DNA from: Bipolaris cookei
Lineage: Eukaryota; Ascomycota; Dothideomycetes; Pleosporales; Pleosporaceae
DNA length: 64,000 bases
Direction: 5' to 3'
NCBI GenBank assembly: GCA_002286855.1
Contig: NRSV01000003.1
Location: forward strand, 490,831 to 554,830
Position numbers and translations under genes: made by a program
In this document: positions 20,812 through 34,437 of the stretch, in pieces
Layout of the letters: every line of letters starts with the position of its first letter
How positions within the stretch are numbered: the stretch's first letter is position 1
The notes under the pieces: model-generated
Database searches by the model: none
Seen by the model: only the letters and a program-made list of their open reading frames with translations
What the model was told of the DNA's origin: nothing

Positions 20812-22420
20812 CTATGCCCTTGCTATCCACCCGCTATGCACAAAATATTCAAACAGCTGCGATGATTTGTTGGTGTCAATCTTGCAAATCTCCTTGGCCG
20901 TCTTCTTCTTGAGCGCACCGCCATTGAGGAGAGCTGCACGAAGAACTATTTCCTTGAGCGCGATGTAGGGCTTGGGCATGATGCGCAGGATGCTGCACAG
21001 TTCTACCTCCTCAGCATTAAGCAATTGAAGATCTGCCTTGGACTCTTTGCCAAACTTCAGAGGCACTGTGTTAGGAAGTAGCTTAGGTACAAATTTGGTC
21101 TTTGTAATCTGAGGGGTCGTCACTCCATTGGTACCGTTAACACCGTTAGTATTGTTGGGCGCACGGTCTGGTGGCGGCGTACTCAGTCCGCTGCTCTGCT
21201 TGACGTGCAGGGGAAGTTCTTGCGCAAGCAGTGCAGTGGCGGCTGATGGCTGCTCAAAGGGAGGCTGGGGCTTTGCCATCCTACTGGACGCGAGACGGTC
21301 AAACTGGCCAATGGGCGGTGGCCTAGTTTGCCGTTGCTGCTTTTCCTGCTCGTACTTTTCGCCAGCCTTGAGGCTGGTAATTTGCATGTTCCTCCACTCC
21401 TGTAGTTGTGAGATGGCCTGTCGTAGATTATGCTCGTATTCAAGGTCTTTGCAAAACTGCTCAAAGTCGGCGTGTAGCATCATTCTCGCAAAGGGCTTGG
21501 CTTTGTTCATGAGATCCTTCTCTTCCTTTGTGCGCTTCTTGTCTGCTAGTTGATTCTTGCGATATTCGAGCAGCTGATGCTCGAATATAATCTTCTTCCT
21601 CTCCACACGTGCATCCAGGCGGTGGTTGTAGATTTCCATAATAACCATCTTCAACTCCATTTCGGGTTCAATCTCGCCGGTGCGGGGATTGATGCCGTCG
21701 CCCGGCTCGAATTGCATGTGCTGGACCGCCTCTTCTGCCTCATTAAAATACTCCGTCTCAAACTCCAAACGACCTGGCATGTAGCCTTGGACCTCGTGAC
21801 AAGCGGGAACACTGGCCGTGGGTTTCTGCTTAGGAGCCTCGGGCTCACGACTAGCAGCTTCATCCTTTTTCTTCTCGATTCTCCGCTTCTTCCTTGCCTG
21901 AAACTCGTGACGCGGTATGCGGGTGCTGAGTTCTGTGTCATCCTTGCTGCAGTGTTCTGGTAGGGGAAAGCTGGGGCTGTTCAGGTACGTGTCGATGTAG
22001 TGGTCTCGCACTTCGTCCTTTTCGCGGAAGCCGCCGATGTGGTCGGCAATATCTGCCCAGGAACCCAGGCCATATGTCTCTGCTCCCTCTAGGAGAGCCA
22101 GCTCCTCGTCGGCGCCCCAGTCCTCGGTAAAAATAGGAATCGAATGCTGCTCAATAACTTTGAACTTGTGCTTGGCAGGCTGGTGGTCCTTTGTGGCTTT
22201 GCCCTCGGCGAAGCATGGCACGCAGAGGTCATACTCGTGGCATACTTCCTCGGCGCAGCGAATGCGGACCTGTAGCGAGGGTTAGCATGCGTGCAATGGC
22301 AGCATAGAGAGCAAGGCATAAACGGACCGTTGACGTGATGTCGGACGAGCAGACGTCGCAAACATACTTTGTGCCGCCCTCAGTACCGCGCGCACCTGTC
22401 TTCTTCTTGATGACGCCCAT
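20812..22420 (-). CDS. ada2: Transcriptional adaptor ADA2 (SAGA histone-acetylation module)
   Basis: Exon 1 (22328-22420) and exon 2 (20812-22269) join across a 58-bp intron to 516 residues. The N-terminus has a ZZ zinc finger: [13 protein letters not shown] then [11 protein letters not shown] (about residues 19-52). A SANT/Myb domain follows ([20 protein letters not shown], near 80-130), then a helical ADA2 middle region ([38 protein letters not shown]), and a C-terminal SWIRM domain ([33 protein letters not shown]). ADA2 binds the Gcn5 acetyltransferase and Ada3 in SAGA and stimulates nucleosomal histone H3 acetylation in the nucleus. It is divergent from SCH9. The stop is followed by an in-frame acidic extension described separately. 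Confidence 0.96.
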
Positions 22421-23403
22421 GGTACCCTGCTCGGTTGGGCGTGGGGAGGCAGGTGAGCGAGTGTCGTCGTCGTCGCCACACAGACTGCACTAGGCGACTA
22501 CACTGGACGGGTCAGGTTTGGGGTTAGGGTGGGCGCGCGGAGGTGAGACACGACATGTGGCTGTGCGCAGGGCACTGCAGACGCGCGTGTCAGTTCGCAG
22601 GCGGCGGACTAGCGGTAAAGCCGCCAGCTGGGCTGCAACACGACGGGACGACAGGGCCCCAGGGCTGCACGGATGCGCGTCTCCAGGTCTCGGGATGTCG
22701 ATGCAATGCGATGCGATGCGATGTCGGACAGTGGTGGTGATGTAGAATGACGGACGTGGGTGAGTTGGTATGCGGTGATGTGTGTGTGTCTATGTGTCTA
22801 TGTACGCGCAACAAGAGGTTGTCCGCGGCGGAAGCTGCAGCCGAGGCGAGCAGACAGCGCAAGTACGCAGACACACTGCACACTGCACACTGCACACTGC
22901 CCCAAGTATCTGTTACAACATGTCGCGTCTCCCGGCACCCGTTGTCGCCAGCAAAGAGGAGAGAATTGCGCCCAGCCCGCGTCTTTGCTCGTCGTAGGGG
23001 CGGGTCTAAAGACTGGGAAATGACAGAGGGCACGAATGGGCGTGTCAGTGCGGGAAACACGACCTTGTCGCCGCCGGCCGAGATTAAGACTAGCGACCCA
23101 ATGACCCCTCAAACGTGAGACCCTATCTCGAGCTCTGGAGAAGCGTACTCAAAGCGCTGGGCGGCTCTCGGACACCAGACACGTTGCCACTGTCGACGCT
23201 CCCTAAAGCTTTCTTCTGGCTCTCTCTCCTTTCCGCTGCATCTGCGCCAACAGCAAACCCAAGCCCACCCTGCCCTCATAAGCTGCACCGCCGCTCGTTG
23301 GGTGCGCACACCCCCTCTCTCTCGCCGCCTGCCCCCAAGCCTCCACCCTCTGACCATATTCGTCTGTCTGTCTGCACCTAACCACCACTGAGCTGCCGCA
23401 ACC
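22421..23403. other. Divergent ADA2/SCH9 promoter with short tandem repeats
   Basis: No gene is supported in these 983 bp. Short repeats are visible: GATGC-type units at about 22699-22722, and ACACTGC repeated about four times at about 22873-22900. C/T-rich leader sequence precedes SCH9 from about 23200. Stop-free frames here overlap each other on both strands and reflect high GC content. Confidence 0.5.
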
Positions 23404-25538
23404 ATGTCTTGGAAGCTCACCAAGAGTGCGTGCCCCTTCCCCTCGTCTGCGCTGCTGCTCCAATTCTAACCACCATTGCAGAACTCAAGGAGACGCACCT
23501 GGCGCCCTTGGCCAACACATTCAGTCGCTCGTCGTCGACGTCCACAATAGTCAACGACCAGGCCACGCCCAAGGCCTCGAGCCATGCGAGCAGCATCACA
23601 GATGCAAAGGACAATGGCATTGGTACAAACGCACTCTCCCGCCCCTGCTCTCGCCTCTGCTGATCACAGACACAGCTGCGTCAGAAGCACACTCGTCCGC
23701 GCCTGCTGGGCCCCTGCGCCCAGGTATCCTCATAGTCACCCTGCATGAGGGTCAGAAATTCTCACTGCCTCCGGGCGCTGAGCAGCAATTCAGCGGCCAG
23801 GGCCACCACCAGGGCTCCTTGTCCCAGGGTGGCGGCCTCTCTGTCGCTGGCTCAATGCGCCCTGGCTCGTCCTCTCGCAACGCCGCTGGCTCCTACGCGG
23901 GCCGCCCACAGTCTGCTGCTGGCAGCATCAATGCAGCACCCACCATCCACGGTCGTTATTCTTCAAAACACCTTCCCTACGCCCTGGTCGACTTCGACAA
24001 GCAACAAGTCTTCATCAACGCCGTCTCAGGCACACCCGAGAACCCTCTTTGGGCTGGCAGCAACACCCAGTACAAGTTCGATGTGTCCCGCGCTACCGAC
24101 GTCACCGTCTCGCTCTACATCCGCAACCCTTCCGCCGCACCTACTGCTGGTCGCAGTGAAGACATCTTTATCGGTACTCTCAAGGTCACGCCACGATTCG
24201 AGGAGCAACAGCAAGATGGAAAGTCAGCAAAGGCAGAAGATGGATCTGGCCAGGCCGGCGCTGATTGGATACCCGTGCAATTTGGTAGTGGTCAAATGAA
24301 GGTTGGCGTAAACTTCGTCGAGAACCGACAGGACCGTCTTTCAATCGACGACTTTGAGCTTCTCAAGGTTGTAGGTAAGGGCAGTTTTGGAAAGGTCATG
24401 CAGGTGCAGTATGTGCTTACTCTTCTGCCCCCATCTCTCGTATGCTCACAGAAAACAGGAAAAAGGACACGCACCGAATCTACGCCCTCAAGACTATCCG
24501 CAAAGCACACATCATTTCTCGCTCTGAAGTCGCGCATACCCTAGCCGAACGTTCAGTATTGGCCCAGATCAACAACCCCTTCATTGTGCCACTGAAGTTT
24601 TCGTTCCAGTCGCCAGAGAAGCTCTACCTAGTTCTAGCATTTGTAAATGGTGGCGAACTTTTCCACCATCTGCAGAAGGAGCAGCGTTTCGATATCAACC
24701 GAGCCCGATTTTATGCAGCTGAACTTCTCTGTGCTCTGGAATGTCTGCACGGTTTCAATGTCATCTATCGTGACTTGAAGCCAGAGAACATTCTGCTTGA
24801 TTACACTGGACACATTGCTCTCTGTGATTTTGGTCTCTGCAAGCTTGACATGAAGGACGAAGACAGGACAAACAGTAAGTCGCTTAGGACCCTTGCCGCA
24901 TACTGACACTGACCCTGCATAGCGTTCTGCGGAACCCCAGAATACCTTGCTCCTGAGCTTCTGACCGGTGCTGGCTATACCAAGGCCGTGGATTGGTGGA
25001 CGCTTGGTGTGTTACTATATGAGATGTTGACTGGTCTGCCACCATTCTACGATGAAAATACCAACGACATGTACCGCAAGATTCTTACCGAGCCTCTTCA
25101 TTTCCCAGGCCCCGAAGTTGTGCCGCCAGCCGCGCGAGACTTGTTGACTCGCCTGCTAGACCGCAATGCAGAGAAGCGGTTAGGAGCCAAGGGCGCAGCG
25201 GAAATCAAGGCACACTACTTCTTCCACAGCATCGACTGGCGAAAACTGCTTGAGAGGAAGTACGAGCCTAGCTTCAAGCCCAATGTGGTGCGTATACTCA
25301 CAATACCCAAATGTCAATGCATACTAACGGACCGCAGGTTGACGCAAAGGACACTGCAAACTTCGACCGTGAGTTCACTTCTGAGGCGCCGACGGACTCC
25401 TATGTCGATGGACCGATGCTCTCCCAGACGATGCAACAGCAATTTGCAGGTTGGTCATACAACCGCCCCGTTGCTGGTCTCGGCGATGCAGGTGGTTCAG
25501 TAAAGGACCCGTCTTTTGAGGGCGTGACTGAAAGATAA
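23404..25538 (+). CDS. sch9: AGC-family protein kinase SCH9
   Basis: Six exons (23404-23425, 23482-23622, 23676-24408, 24459-24874, 24923-25287, 25338-25538) join to 625 residues. The start MSWKLTKKLKETHLAPL is characteristic of filamentous-fungal SCH9. A C2-like domain lies at about residues 110-270 (LPYALVDFDKQQVFINAVSG). The kinase domain starts near 282 with GKGSFGKVMQV, has IYRDLKPEN near 402 and the activation segment TFCGTPEYLAPE near 438-449. The AGC tail ends with a hydrophobic motif FAGWSY near 595. SCH9 is the S6K/Akt-like effector of TORC1 and controls ribosome synthesis, nutrient signalling, stress and lifespan. All key catalytic residues are present. Confidence 0.95.
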
Positions 25539-26194
25539 AGCACTTTTGGACTCAAAATATCTCGGCTTTTGAGCCGTTGAGTTGGTGCTTGGCTTGTCCC
25601 GGCGATGGAGCCGAGCGCAAGGAAAATCATCCACCGGCTTTGGATGGCTCCACAGACAGAATGCATATTGATTGGTGGCTTCTCAGCGCTCTTTGATGCT
25701 TTTTTGGGTTCGGGAGCAACGGTATGGCGCTCGAGGCAGCATTTGTATGAGAAATGCCTACATTCAGGCAAAGCAAATCAAGACGATATCCCCATTGAAC
25801 CACATGCCCCCAATGGTACATAATGTCTCACCCATGTGCATAGCCGTAGCGTCTATGAGGCACACCTTACTCATCAGCTTGGTAAGGCTAGAGCCAACGA
25901 GAGAGCTGCTGGCCAGCTTCCTAATGCTGGTAAAAGTGGTGCCCCTCTCAACGAAGCTCTGACGCAAGCGGGGGTCTCGGCCGCGCGCGCCTTTGACATT
26001 TCTCTTACCTTTCAACCAAAACACTAACAATCACCTCATCAACTCTACTTGCAAATCTTCACTCGCCTCTCCCTCTTGCAATTGACCCCTTCTAATACCC
26101 GACTGTTCACCGTGAAAAACTTTGATAGTCCGTATACACCAGTCCCGTGTACGTCATGCATACTCACCCCACCTTTCCAGCCCTGTAGCTCAAC
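25539..26194. other. Intergenic: SCH9 3' flank and PGI promoter
   Basis: No gene is supported. The last 200 bp before 26195 are C/T-rich, typical of the promoter and leader of a highly expressed glycolytic gene. Stop-free frames on the minus strand overlap the PGI leader and have no family features. Confidence 0.45.
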
Positions 26195-27998
<1,804 letters not shown>

Positions 27999-28213
27999 AT
28001 GACGGAATACATGTGGCGGTAGTGCCACGGCTGTAACGGCTGGGGGATTTCCTGACAAGGGCCAATTAGCATGTAGTATGTAAGCGCCTGGAGCAGTCCT
28101 AGATAGCCACAGCATCATGATATACGAATGAACGAATATGAACATGGATACATTTTGCCTTCTTGGACTAGTGTTTGGATTCTATGTTTTGAATGACTGT
28201 TTAGCATGTACTT

Positions 28214-29397
28214 TTAGTCGGCTCTCTTTCCGCCTCTGTAACCATATCCTCCCAAGCCATATCCACTGCCCATGCTTGGAGCGCCATCCCTCGCATTCGC
28301 AACAGGCAGTCCATACCCGCTTCCCCCATTGCCGAAGCCCCTTCCACCTCCATTCATCCTATCCGTCGCATATCTCTTAAGCCTTCTAGGCAACTCCACG
28401 CCCCTAAAATAAACCACACAAACCGCCGCACTCGCCACTGCACTCAAAAAACAATACACCAACGTACTCGTATATATGTGACCCCCATACCCACTCCACC
28501 CCGGCGGCAACGTCGTACTCGGATACCACCTCACCGCAAAAACCAACGGCAAACTATCCCCAATCGTAATCTTTGTATTCCGCGAATGACTACTCACACT
28601 ATACGCCGTTGCCGCATCGATGGTCCCCGGACTCATTGTCTTCGGCGCCGCGTGCACCAGTAAATTTAGATAATTACCCACGTGGAGATGCGAGAGTTGC
28701 AATGTCCCTGCCAATGCGACGACGAGTGGGGTGTAAGAAGAGGATTGAGAACCCAAAGCGCCTTCTTGCGTTGAGCTGTCCGAGACGATGTATTGGGTTG
28801 CGAGGACGGAGGGGGGGAGGGGTTTCGAGGGGATGCGGCAGGAGAGGGGGGCGTCGTTGTGGATGTAGAATTCTAGGACTGCGCGGGATGGGAAGGTTAG
28901 TTTAAAGGGTGTTTGGAGGGGGAAAGGGGGACGTACGGTGGAAGAATTCGTCGGTTACAAAGTCTATGGTGCAATTCACGTCTTTTTCTAGGCCGAAGAA
29001 GAGCTCGAGGGGGCGGCCGGTTTCGTTGCAGACGGGGAAGGGTATGTATTGGAGGTGGCCGGCTGCATCTGTGATCTGGTGTTTTTCTTTGGTTAGTTCT
29101 TCTTCTTTCCTCGAAGTATGATTGCTGCAGTATGGGTATGGCTAGAGACGTACATGTTCACCTGTTTCTCTGGGGAGGAAGGTATCAGCGCATGTTCTGT
29201 CGTCCTTTGTGACAAGAATTGACTTACATGGTGCGATTCAAACAGCTGACGGGAATTGGCTCGCCGGGATTGTATCCGCGTTGTTCTTCCAGAGTGCCCA
29301 GCGGCTCCTGGCCGCTCAATGCTGTCGCGAGTGTGCTGAAGAAGGAGAAGAGGGCGACGGCCGGGAGCCAGGGTCTCTTGGACAATTTGGGTGACAT
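28214..29397 (-). CDS. Conserved secretory-pathway type I membrane protein with Gly-rich tail
   Basis: Four exons (29228-29397, 29154-29169, 28937-29075, 28214-28878) join to 329 residues. Exon 2 is only 16 nt, flanked by GTAAGT and GTACGT donors. The start MSPKLSKRPWLPAVALFSFF is a signal peptide. The luminal part has ETGEHITDAAGHLQYIPFPV, CNETGRPLELFFG and FYIHNDAPLSCRIPS, with several Cys and possible N-glycosylation sites. One membrane helix lies at about residues 246-266 (STLVYCFLSAVASAAVCVV). The cytosolic tail is basic, then glycine-rich (MNGGGRGFGNGGSGYG). I recognise it as a conserved ascomycete protein of unknown function; an ER or cell-surface role is likely. Splice joints give a continuous conserved reading. 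Confidence 0.8.
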
Positions 29398-29924
29398 TCT
29401 GTTTTTCTTTTTCCGGCTCTTAGCAATGTAATTGTTGCAATTGCGAAGACGTTTCGGTGTTTGGTGACAGACTGGTTATTAGGGGTACATTGCGCTGCGC
29501 ACGAGGGCAGCTACGGGGTGTGGTTCAAGATGCGCCGTGTCAACTTGAGGACATGGTTGGGTCCACGGTTGGATGGCCTGTGCGCGGCTGTTCTCCCGCG
29601 GCGGCTCAAGACCTCCGGGCTAACTCCGCAGTTGTTAGGGGATCCAATGATGGGTTTGGTACGGTTGGAATATTTCCATTGCATATGTGATACAGTGCAT
29701 CTGACAGAGTGAAGAAATAGCACAAGGCAGCTTGTAGAGTGAATCGGTAGTAAATATGGTGTGCGTGGAATCTGATATGAGATGACACCAGCATCACATG
29801 TCTTTGTGATTTCGAGACCCCTATGCAGGCACATGCAAATGCTGCTATAATACAGTCTGTGAACTTCGTACCCAAGTTATACATGGCGCATCTTCTGGCT
29901 CATGCGTCGTATACGCTCGGACAT
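29398..29924. other. Intergenic, no gene supported
   Basis: The right part is the 3' flank of the mitoribosomal gene; the left part is the promoter of the membrane-protein gene. Short open frames on both strands overlap one another and show no family features. Confidence 0.4.
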
Positions 29925-30734
29925 TTACCATCCCTTCCTCGTCAGCTCAGTGACTCGTCCTGTGACGTCCTTGAAGCCTTGCTTGAACCTCGCCCTCCAC
30001 CTCTCCGACGCCAGCCTCTTTCGTTTTAGACCCCCTCGTTCGTGAAATCTCTGTCTATTGAAGTCGCTCTTGACTTTATTGCGCGCCACTAGACTGCCCA
30101 GCATGCCAATTCCCCGCACAATATCTCGTCCGCGGCTCGCATCCAGCTCCACTGTACGTCCGTAGGTCGGGTTAAGGCGCGGGTAGGAAGAAAATGTCTC
30201 TTCTTGTTGTACAGCTAGGCTGGATGCATCAGAAGGCTTGTTGGACAAGTTGGGGTTCAGCATCGAGTCGGGCAGCGCCATGGAGTCAAAGGCTAGGCCC
30301 GGTGGGCGAGAAGGCCGCGAGCGGGTTGCGTTTGAGAATTCGGCACCAAAGATACGGTTGGTCTTCGATGTTGGTGCGGCATTTTGTTGCATATATGGTG
30401 GTGGAGTTCGGTTGGTGGGCATGCCGCTGAAGAGAGAGTCGATTGTTCGCGTGGTTTCGTCTTGGGTGGGCTGTGACTGGGCTTGTGGCTGCGATTGCGC
30501 CTCTGTAGCTGCTTGTTCAGAGATGTAGCGGATCCTTGGCCTTGTTGATTCTCCTCTGGATGGGTAGCTCTGGTCATTACCGTCGTTCCTCGTCGATTGT
30601 GCCGGTCGAGTTGGGGTGTGGGAGAAGCCGCGGTGACATATCCATGGCCATGTCTGCTTGCCCATATGCGCATGTGGCATGCGGGCTATGGAAGATGGAC
30701 GGAGCATCAGCTCGCCGAGGCATTTCGAAGCCAT
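29925..30734 (-). CDS. mrp21: Mitochondrial small-subunit ribosomal protein bS21m
   Basis: A single exon from the ATG at 30734 encodes 269 residues; a slightly longer frame upstream begins only with TTG. The N-terminus (MASKCLGELMLRPSSIARM) is basic and hydroxylated like a mitochondrial targeting peptide. A long low-complexity Gln/Pro/Ser region follows. The C-terminal 90 residues carry the bS21 domain: YGRTVELDASRGRDIVRGI, then NRQRFHERGGLKRKRLASER and WRARFKQGFKDVTGRV. bS21m binds the mitochondrial small ribosomal subunit near the mRNA exit region. It is divergent from the RBM25-like gene, with 271 bp between the start codons. Confidence 0.9.
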   Translation of the reverse strand: MASKCLGELMLRPSSIARMPHAHMGKQTWPWICHRGFSHTPTRPAQSTRNDGNDQSYPSRGESTRPRIRYISEQAATEAQSQPQAQSQPTQDETTRTIDSLFSGMPTNRTPPPYMQQNAAPTSKTNRIFGAEFSNATRSRPSRPPGLAFDSMALPDSMLNPNLSNKPSDASSLAVQQEETFSSYPRLNPTYGRTVELDASRGRDIVRGIGMLGSLVARNKVKSDFNRQRFHERGGLKRKRLASERWRARFKQGFKDVTGRVTELTRKGW

Positions 30735-31005
30735 TGTCGACGTTGTGGTGCGCGACAAGATTCAATTGCGGATTCGTGGGGGTTGAGCATGCAGATGATG
30801 CACGTCGCAGACGCAAGTCCCAAATTCTTCGGAGGTTTGGTGAGGTCCGAGCGCCTTTGCAGCTCCAAATCTCATCCGCGACTTGCTCTCTCGCTCGCTC
30901 GCCAACCTCTCGTCAAAGTGTCACCTTCATACAGACACCTTTTGCGAGCACCGTCTTTCTGACCTATATATTCTGTTGGGCTCTGCGACTGTGTATTCCA
31001 TCAAC

Positions 31006-33411
31006 ATGTACGGTTACCCTGGTATGTTCGCACATTCCTGCATCGCGGAAACAACTAACATGCGCAGGTGCTCCGGGCTACAATGGACCTCCAGGCTATG
31101 CAGGAGCTCCACCTGGCATGGCCCCTCCTGGAATGGGTTTGTAAAATCGCCCACTCAATTCAAACTCACGCTAACAAAGTGCAGGTCCGCCAGGCGCTGC
31201 TGCTCCCCCTGGCGTAGCACCTCCGCCAGGTGTCGCAAACGCTCAGATGCCCCCAGCAGCAAATGGATCCCGCGCCCTTCCATCAGGCTGGCAGCCACCC
31301 GCAAGCATGCCAAACTTCAACTTCAACGCGCCCGTCATCCGCCTGGGAACACAAGGAGGCCGTTCTGGCGCGGCCGACAGCCCAGTAGGCGGCCGCAGAG
31401 ATAATGCAGCACCACCCGCTCGTCGTGGGCTTGGTATGGACAGAGATGGCGATCGCCGAGATGGGCCTCAGCCTGTCAATCCACCCACTCGCGAGGAAAT
31501 TGCCAGGACTATTTTCGTTGGCAACATCCCGGATGGCGTTGGAGGTGATGAGGGCATGGAGCGCATTCTAGCGACAGCAGGAAAACTGGTCCGGTGGACG
31601 AGGGCAACCGATGCCAACAACAAGCCTCAGACATTCGGTTTCGCAGAATTTGCCGACGCGCAGAGCTTGGAAACAGCGGCGGAGATTTTCAAAGATATCC
31701 GTGTACCTACAAAGCGCCAAAAGCCCGGAGGCGCGGCAAAGAAAGAGGATGGCGAAGAGGAAGAGGTCGAGACTACCAAATTGCACATAATGGTTGACGA
31801 TGCTTCGATCAAGTATGCCGAAGAGTGGAGCAAGACTCGAAACGAAGATGAGGCTACGGTTCAGTTCCGTCTTGATAGCGCAAAGGAAGCCCTTTCCTCA
31901 GTCCTCGCAAGCTTCTTCAACCCGCCCAATGCGCCCAACATGGATTACGCAGGCGATACAACCATGCAAGATGCGCCGGCGCAAGATGGCGAGGATGTCG
32001 AGATTGCGTTTGTTAACCTCGCTACTGGAGAGGACGAACTTGCAGACATTCCGGCCGAAATGCGCGAGGTAGTCGCCGCCGAGATAGCTGCCTTCCGCGA
32101 CCGTTCCAACCAGCGCGACCGCGACCGTCTACGGAGGGAAGAGGAGCTCGAGGCCGAAGAACGTCGCCGCAGTGGTCGGCGCGCAACGCCACCATCTTCT
32201 GCTCCTAGTGGACCTGGGAATGCTAATGGCGTACCATTGGGTCCAAGGGCAGAACGAGGTGTTCAGGGTGCCCCCAGCGGACCCAAGGGATCGCAGTTCC
32301 CTCGCGATTATCAAGCTGGCGTCAACTTTGTGAATGGCGGTGCTGTGAACAATGGTGTCTACATTTCCCGGGAAGATGACGACGATTCCGCCAGCGACTC
32401 TGAACTTGAGCGCCGCCGTCAAAAAAAGCGTAACGACGAAGCTGACGAAGCGTACAAGAAGCAGCTTCATCGATGGCTCAACACAGAACGCCGTACTGTG
32501 GCCTCGCTTGAGCGTACCAACGACTATTTCAAGAACATGGATGCTGAGCGTGAGAAGGCTCGTGTCGCGCAGGCTAAGCAGCTCCGAGAGTTTGATGACG
32601 ACCAAGAAGCAGCTTCCAGGCGTGATCTATACTACCGCGATCACAGCGATTGGATCCGTGAGCGCGAAAAGGTTCGTGGCCTCGAAGCTAAGGAAGACGC
32701 CATCGATCGAGATCAGGAACGACGCGAAATGGCGGCCCAGAAGCGACAGCAAGACCATGCTCGTGGTCAAGCTGATGCTTTCCTGGAAGAGCAGGGCGAG
32801 GAACTGATGCGCAGAGAGGAGCAACGCGAGCCAGCACATTTCAAAATTTCTCTCGGTGCAGCTGCCAAGAAGCTCGAACAGACTGCTGCTCCCCGTCGCA
32901 CCGCCGCCGACGTCGAAAACCTTCTCGAAGACGAAGATCTCACCGACCAGCCCGGTTCCAAGAAGCGAACGCTTGTCCCCATCAACTTCGATGCTGCTGT
33001 TCGCGCCAATCTTACTCAAGAAGAGATTGAGGAAGCTCAGCGACAGCTTGCGCGTGACATTCCCAACGACAAGGAAGGCCTCTGGAATTGGGCCGTCTCT
33101 TGGGAGCACTTACCCGAGAAGAACATCAACAAGGATATCAAAGAATGGGCCGCCAACAAGGTTCTTGAGATTATGGGTGTTCAAGAAGAAATGCTCGTCG
33201 ATGCTATTGTTGAACACTTGAAGAGCAATGGCGCACCACAGCCTTTGGTGGAGAATCTTGAAGTCGTAAGAATTCTCGCTACCTCAATGTATGCATACCG
33301 TGTTGCTAACAGCCAGTCTAGGCCCTTGATGAGGAAGCAGAAGCTCTGGTCAAGAAGCTTTGGCGCATGGTCATCTACTACAGTGAGACTGAAAAGAGGG
33401 GGATTAAGTAG
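31006..33411 (+). CDS. RBM25-like splicing factor (RRM and PWI domains)
   Basis: Four exons (31006-31021, 31068-31136, 31185-33265, 33322-33411) join to 751 residues. The start MYGYPGAPGYNGPPGYAGAP is Pro/Gly-rich. An RRM lies at about residues 133-215 (ARTIFVGNIPDGVGG, PQTFGFAEFADAQS). A long charged Arg/Glu/Asp region with coiled-coil character follows (RRQKKRNDEADEAYKKQLHR). The C-terminal PWI domain starts near 654 (EGLWNWAVSWEHL, INKDIKEWAANKVLEIMGV) and runs to the end LWRMVIYYSETEKRGIK. This architecture is that of RBM25/Snu71-type proteins of the U1 snRNP, which affect 5' splice-site choice. The last intron is required to complete the PWI domain. Confidence 0.92.
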
Positions 33412-34437
33412 GCTTCTTGCCTATGCATCTAAAGTAGCATTGTCGTTTAAGGTCAGATATTGCTGCATGCTCAACTGAAAGCCAATAGTGGCTTGAGCGT
33501 TCCCATGATTCGGGCGAGTGAGTATCTGGGCGATCTTGCCTTGGTTAGCTATTGACGCGTTGTAGGGTCCTCGGATCTTGCATCACGATACGAAGTGTAA
33601 TTAATGGATATATGGAGAGAATGGAGTCTCAAGTCAGGTCTGTCCAGTCATTTTCGGTTGGTGCGTTATTAACAGACAGGCTCATTGCAATCCCTACACC
33701 AGTTGCAATTGGAGCCCATATACTGATGACCTCGCTTCCGCTATGCTCAGGGTAGGACTGGGGTGCCTGATGGGCCCGGTACTCTCAGGCTGACGGTGAC
33801 ATTCGGGGCCCCTACCTCCCCTTATCGCTGTAAAATCAAGGGTCCGTGATGAAAGGTAGGTTGTACGTAAGCTGTGATCCATGCAATTCCTCTATCTCTT
33901 GGAGACACGACGCTGTTGTTGCAGTATACGACAGCATCGTTCCAGCCTGGTAATGCGTTGTCAAACTCAAGCTTCTTGCCTAGACGCGAAGCATTTACGA
34001 GGCGTCTCTCTGTGCATATCGACCAGGCTTCCATCCACTCGCAAGAGCGCTGGAAATACTTAGATGCGAGGTAAATAAATTATCGGGATCCGCATCGGAG
34101 CGGTTGTAGAAGCCCTGGTTTTTGCCAGCTCCAGGTAGTGGCGTGGCCTAGTTCTTCCACGAATGACGAGGGGCAGGTGGGGTTGCGCTACGGCATTATC
34201 ACGATAGTAGAGGTGGAAGGGTAGTCGCGTGGATGACTTGCTAGTCGAATAGAAGTCTAGATCTGTTCTCCTCCTATATAGAAAGGGAAACTTTTCTTCG
34301 TCAGTATCTTCACTTTTCCTCTCTTTTTCAATTTTGATCAGTCGTCGAAGGCAGTTTAGTTACTGAACAGACTTTGCGGGGTATCACACTGCGTTCCGAA
34401 GACATTCCGAATCAGAATCACAGGACACATCACCGCC
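33412..34437. other. Intergenic: promoter of L-galactonate dehydratase
   Basis: No gene is supported. A TATA-like TATATA lies at 34275-34280, about 160 bp before the start. Two sequences matching the CreA consensus SYGGRG occur: GTGGGG at 34177-34182 and GCGGGG at 34376-34381. These could mediate glucose repression, but such hexamers are common by chance. Confidence 0.45.
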
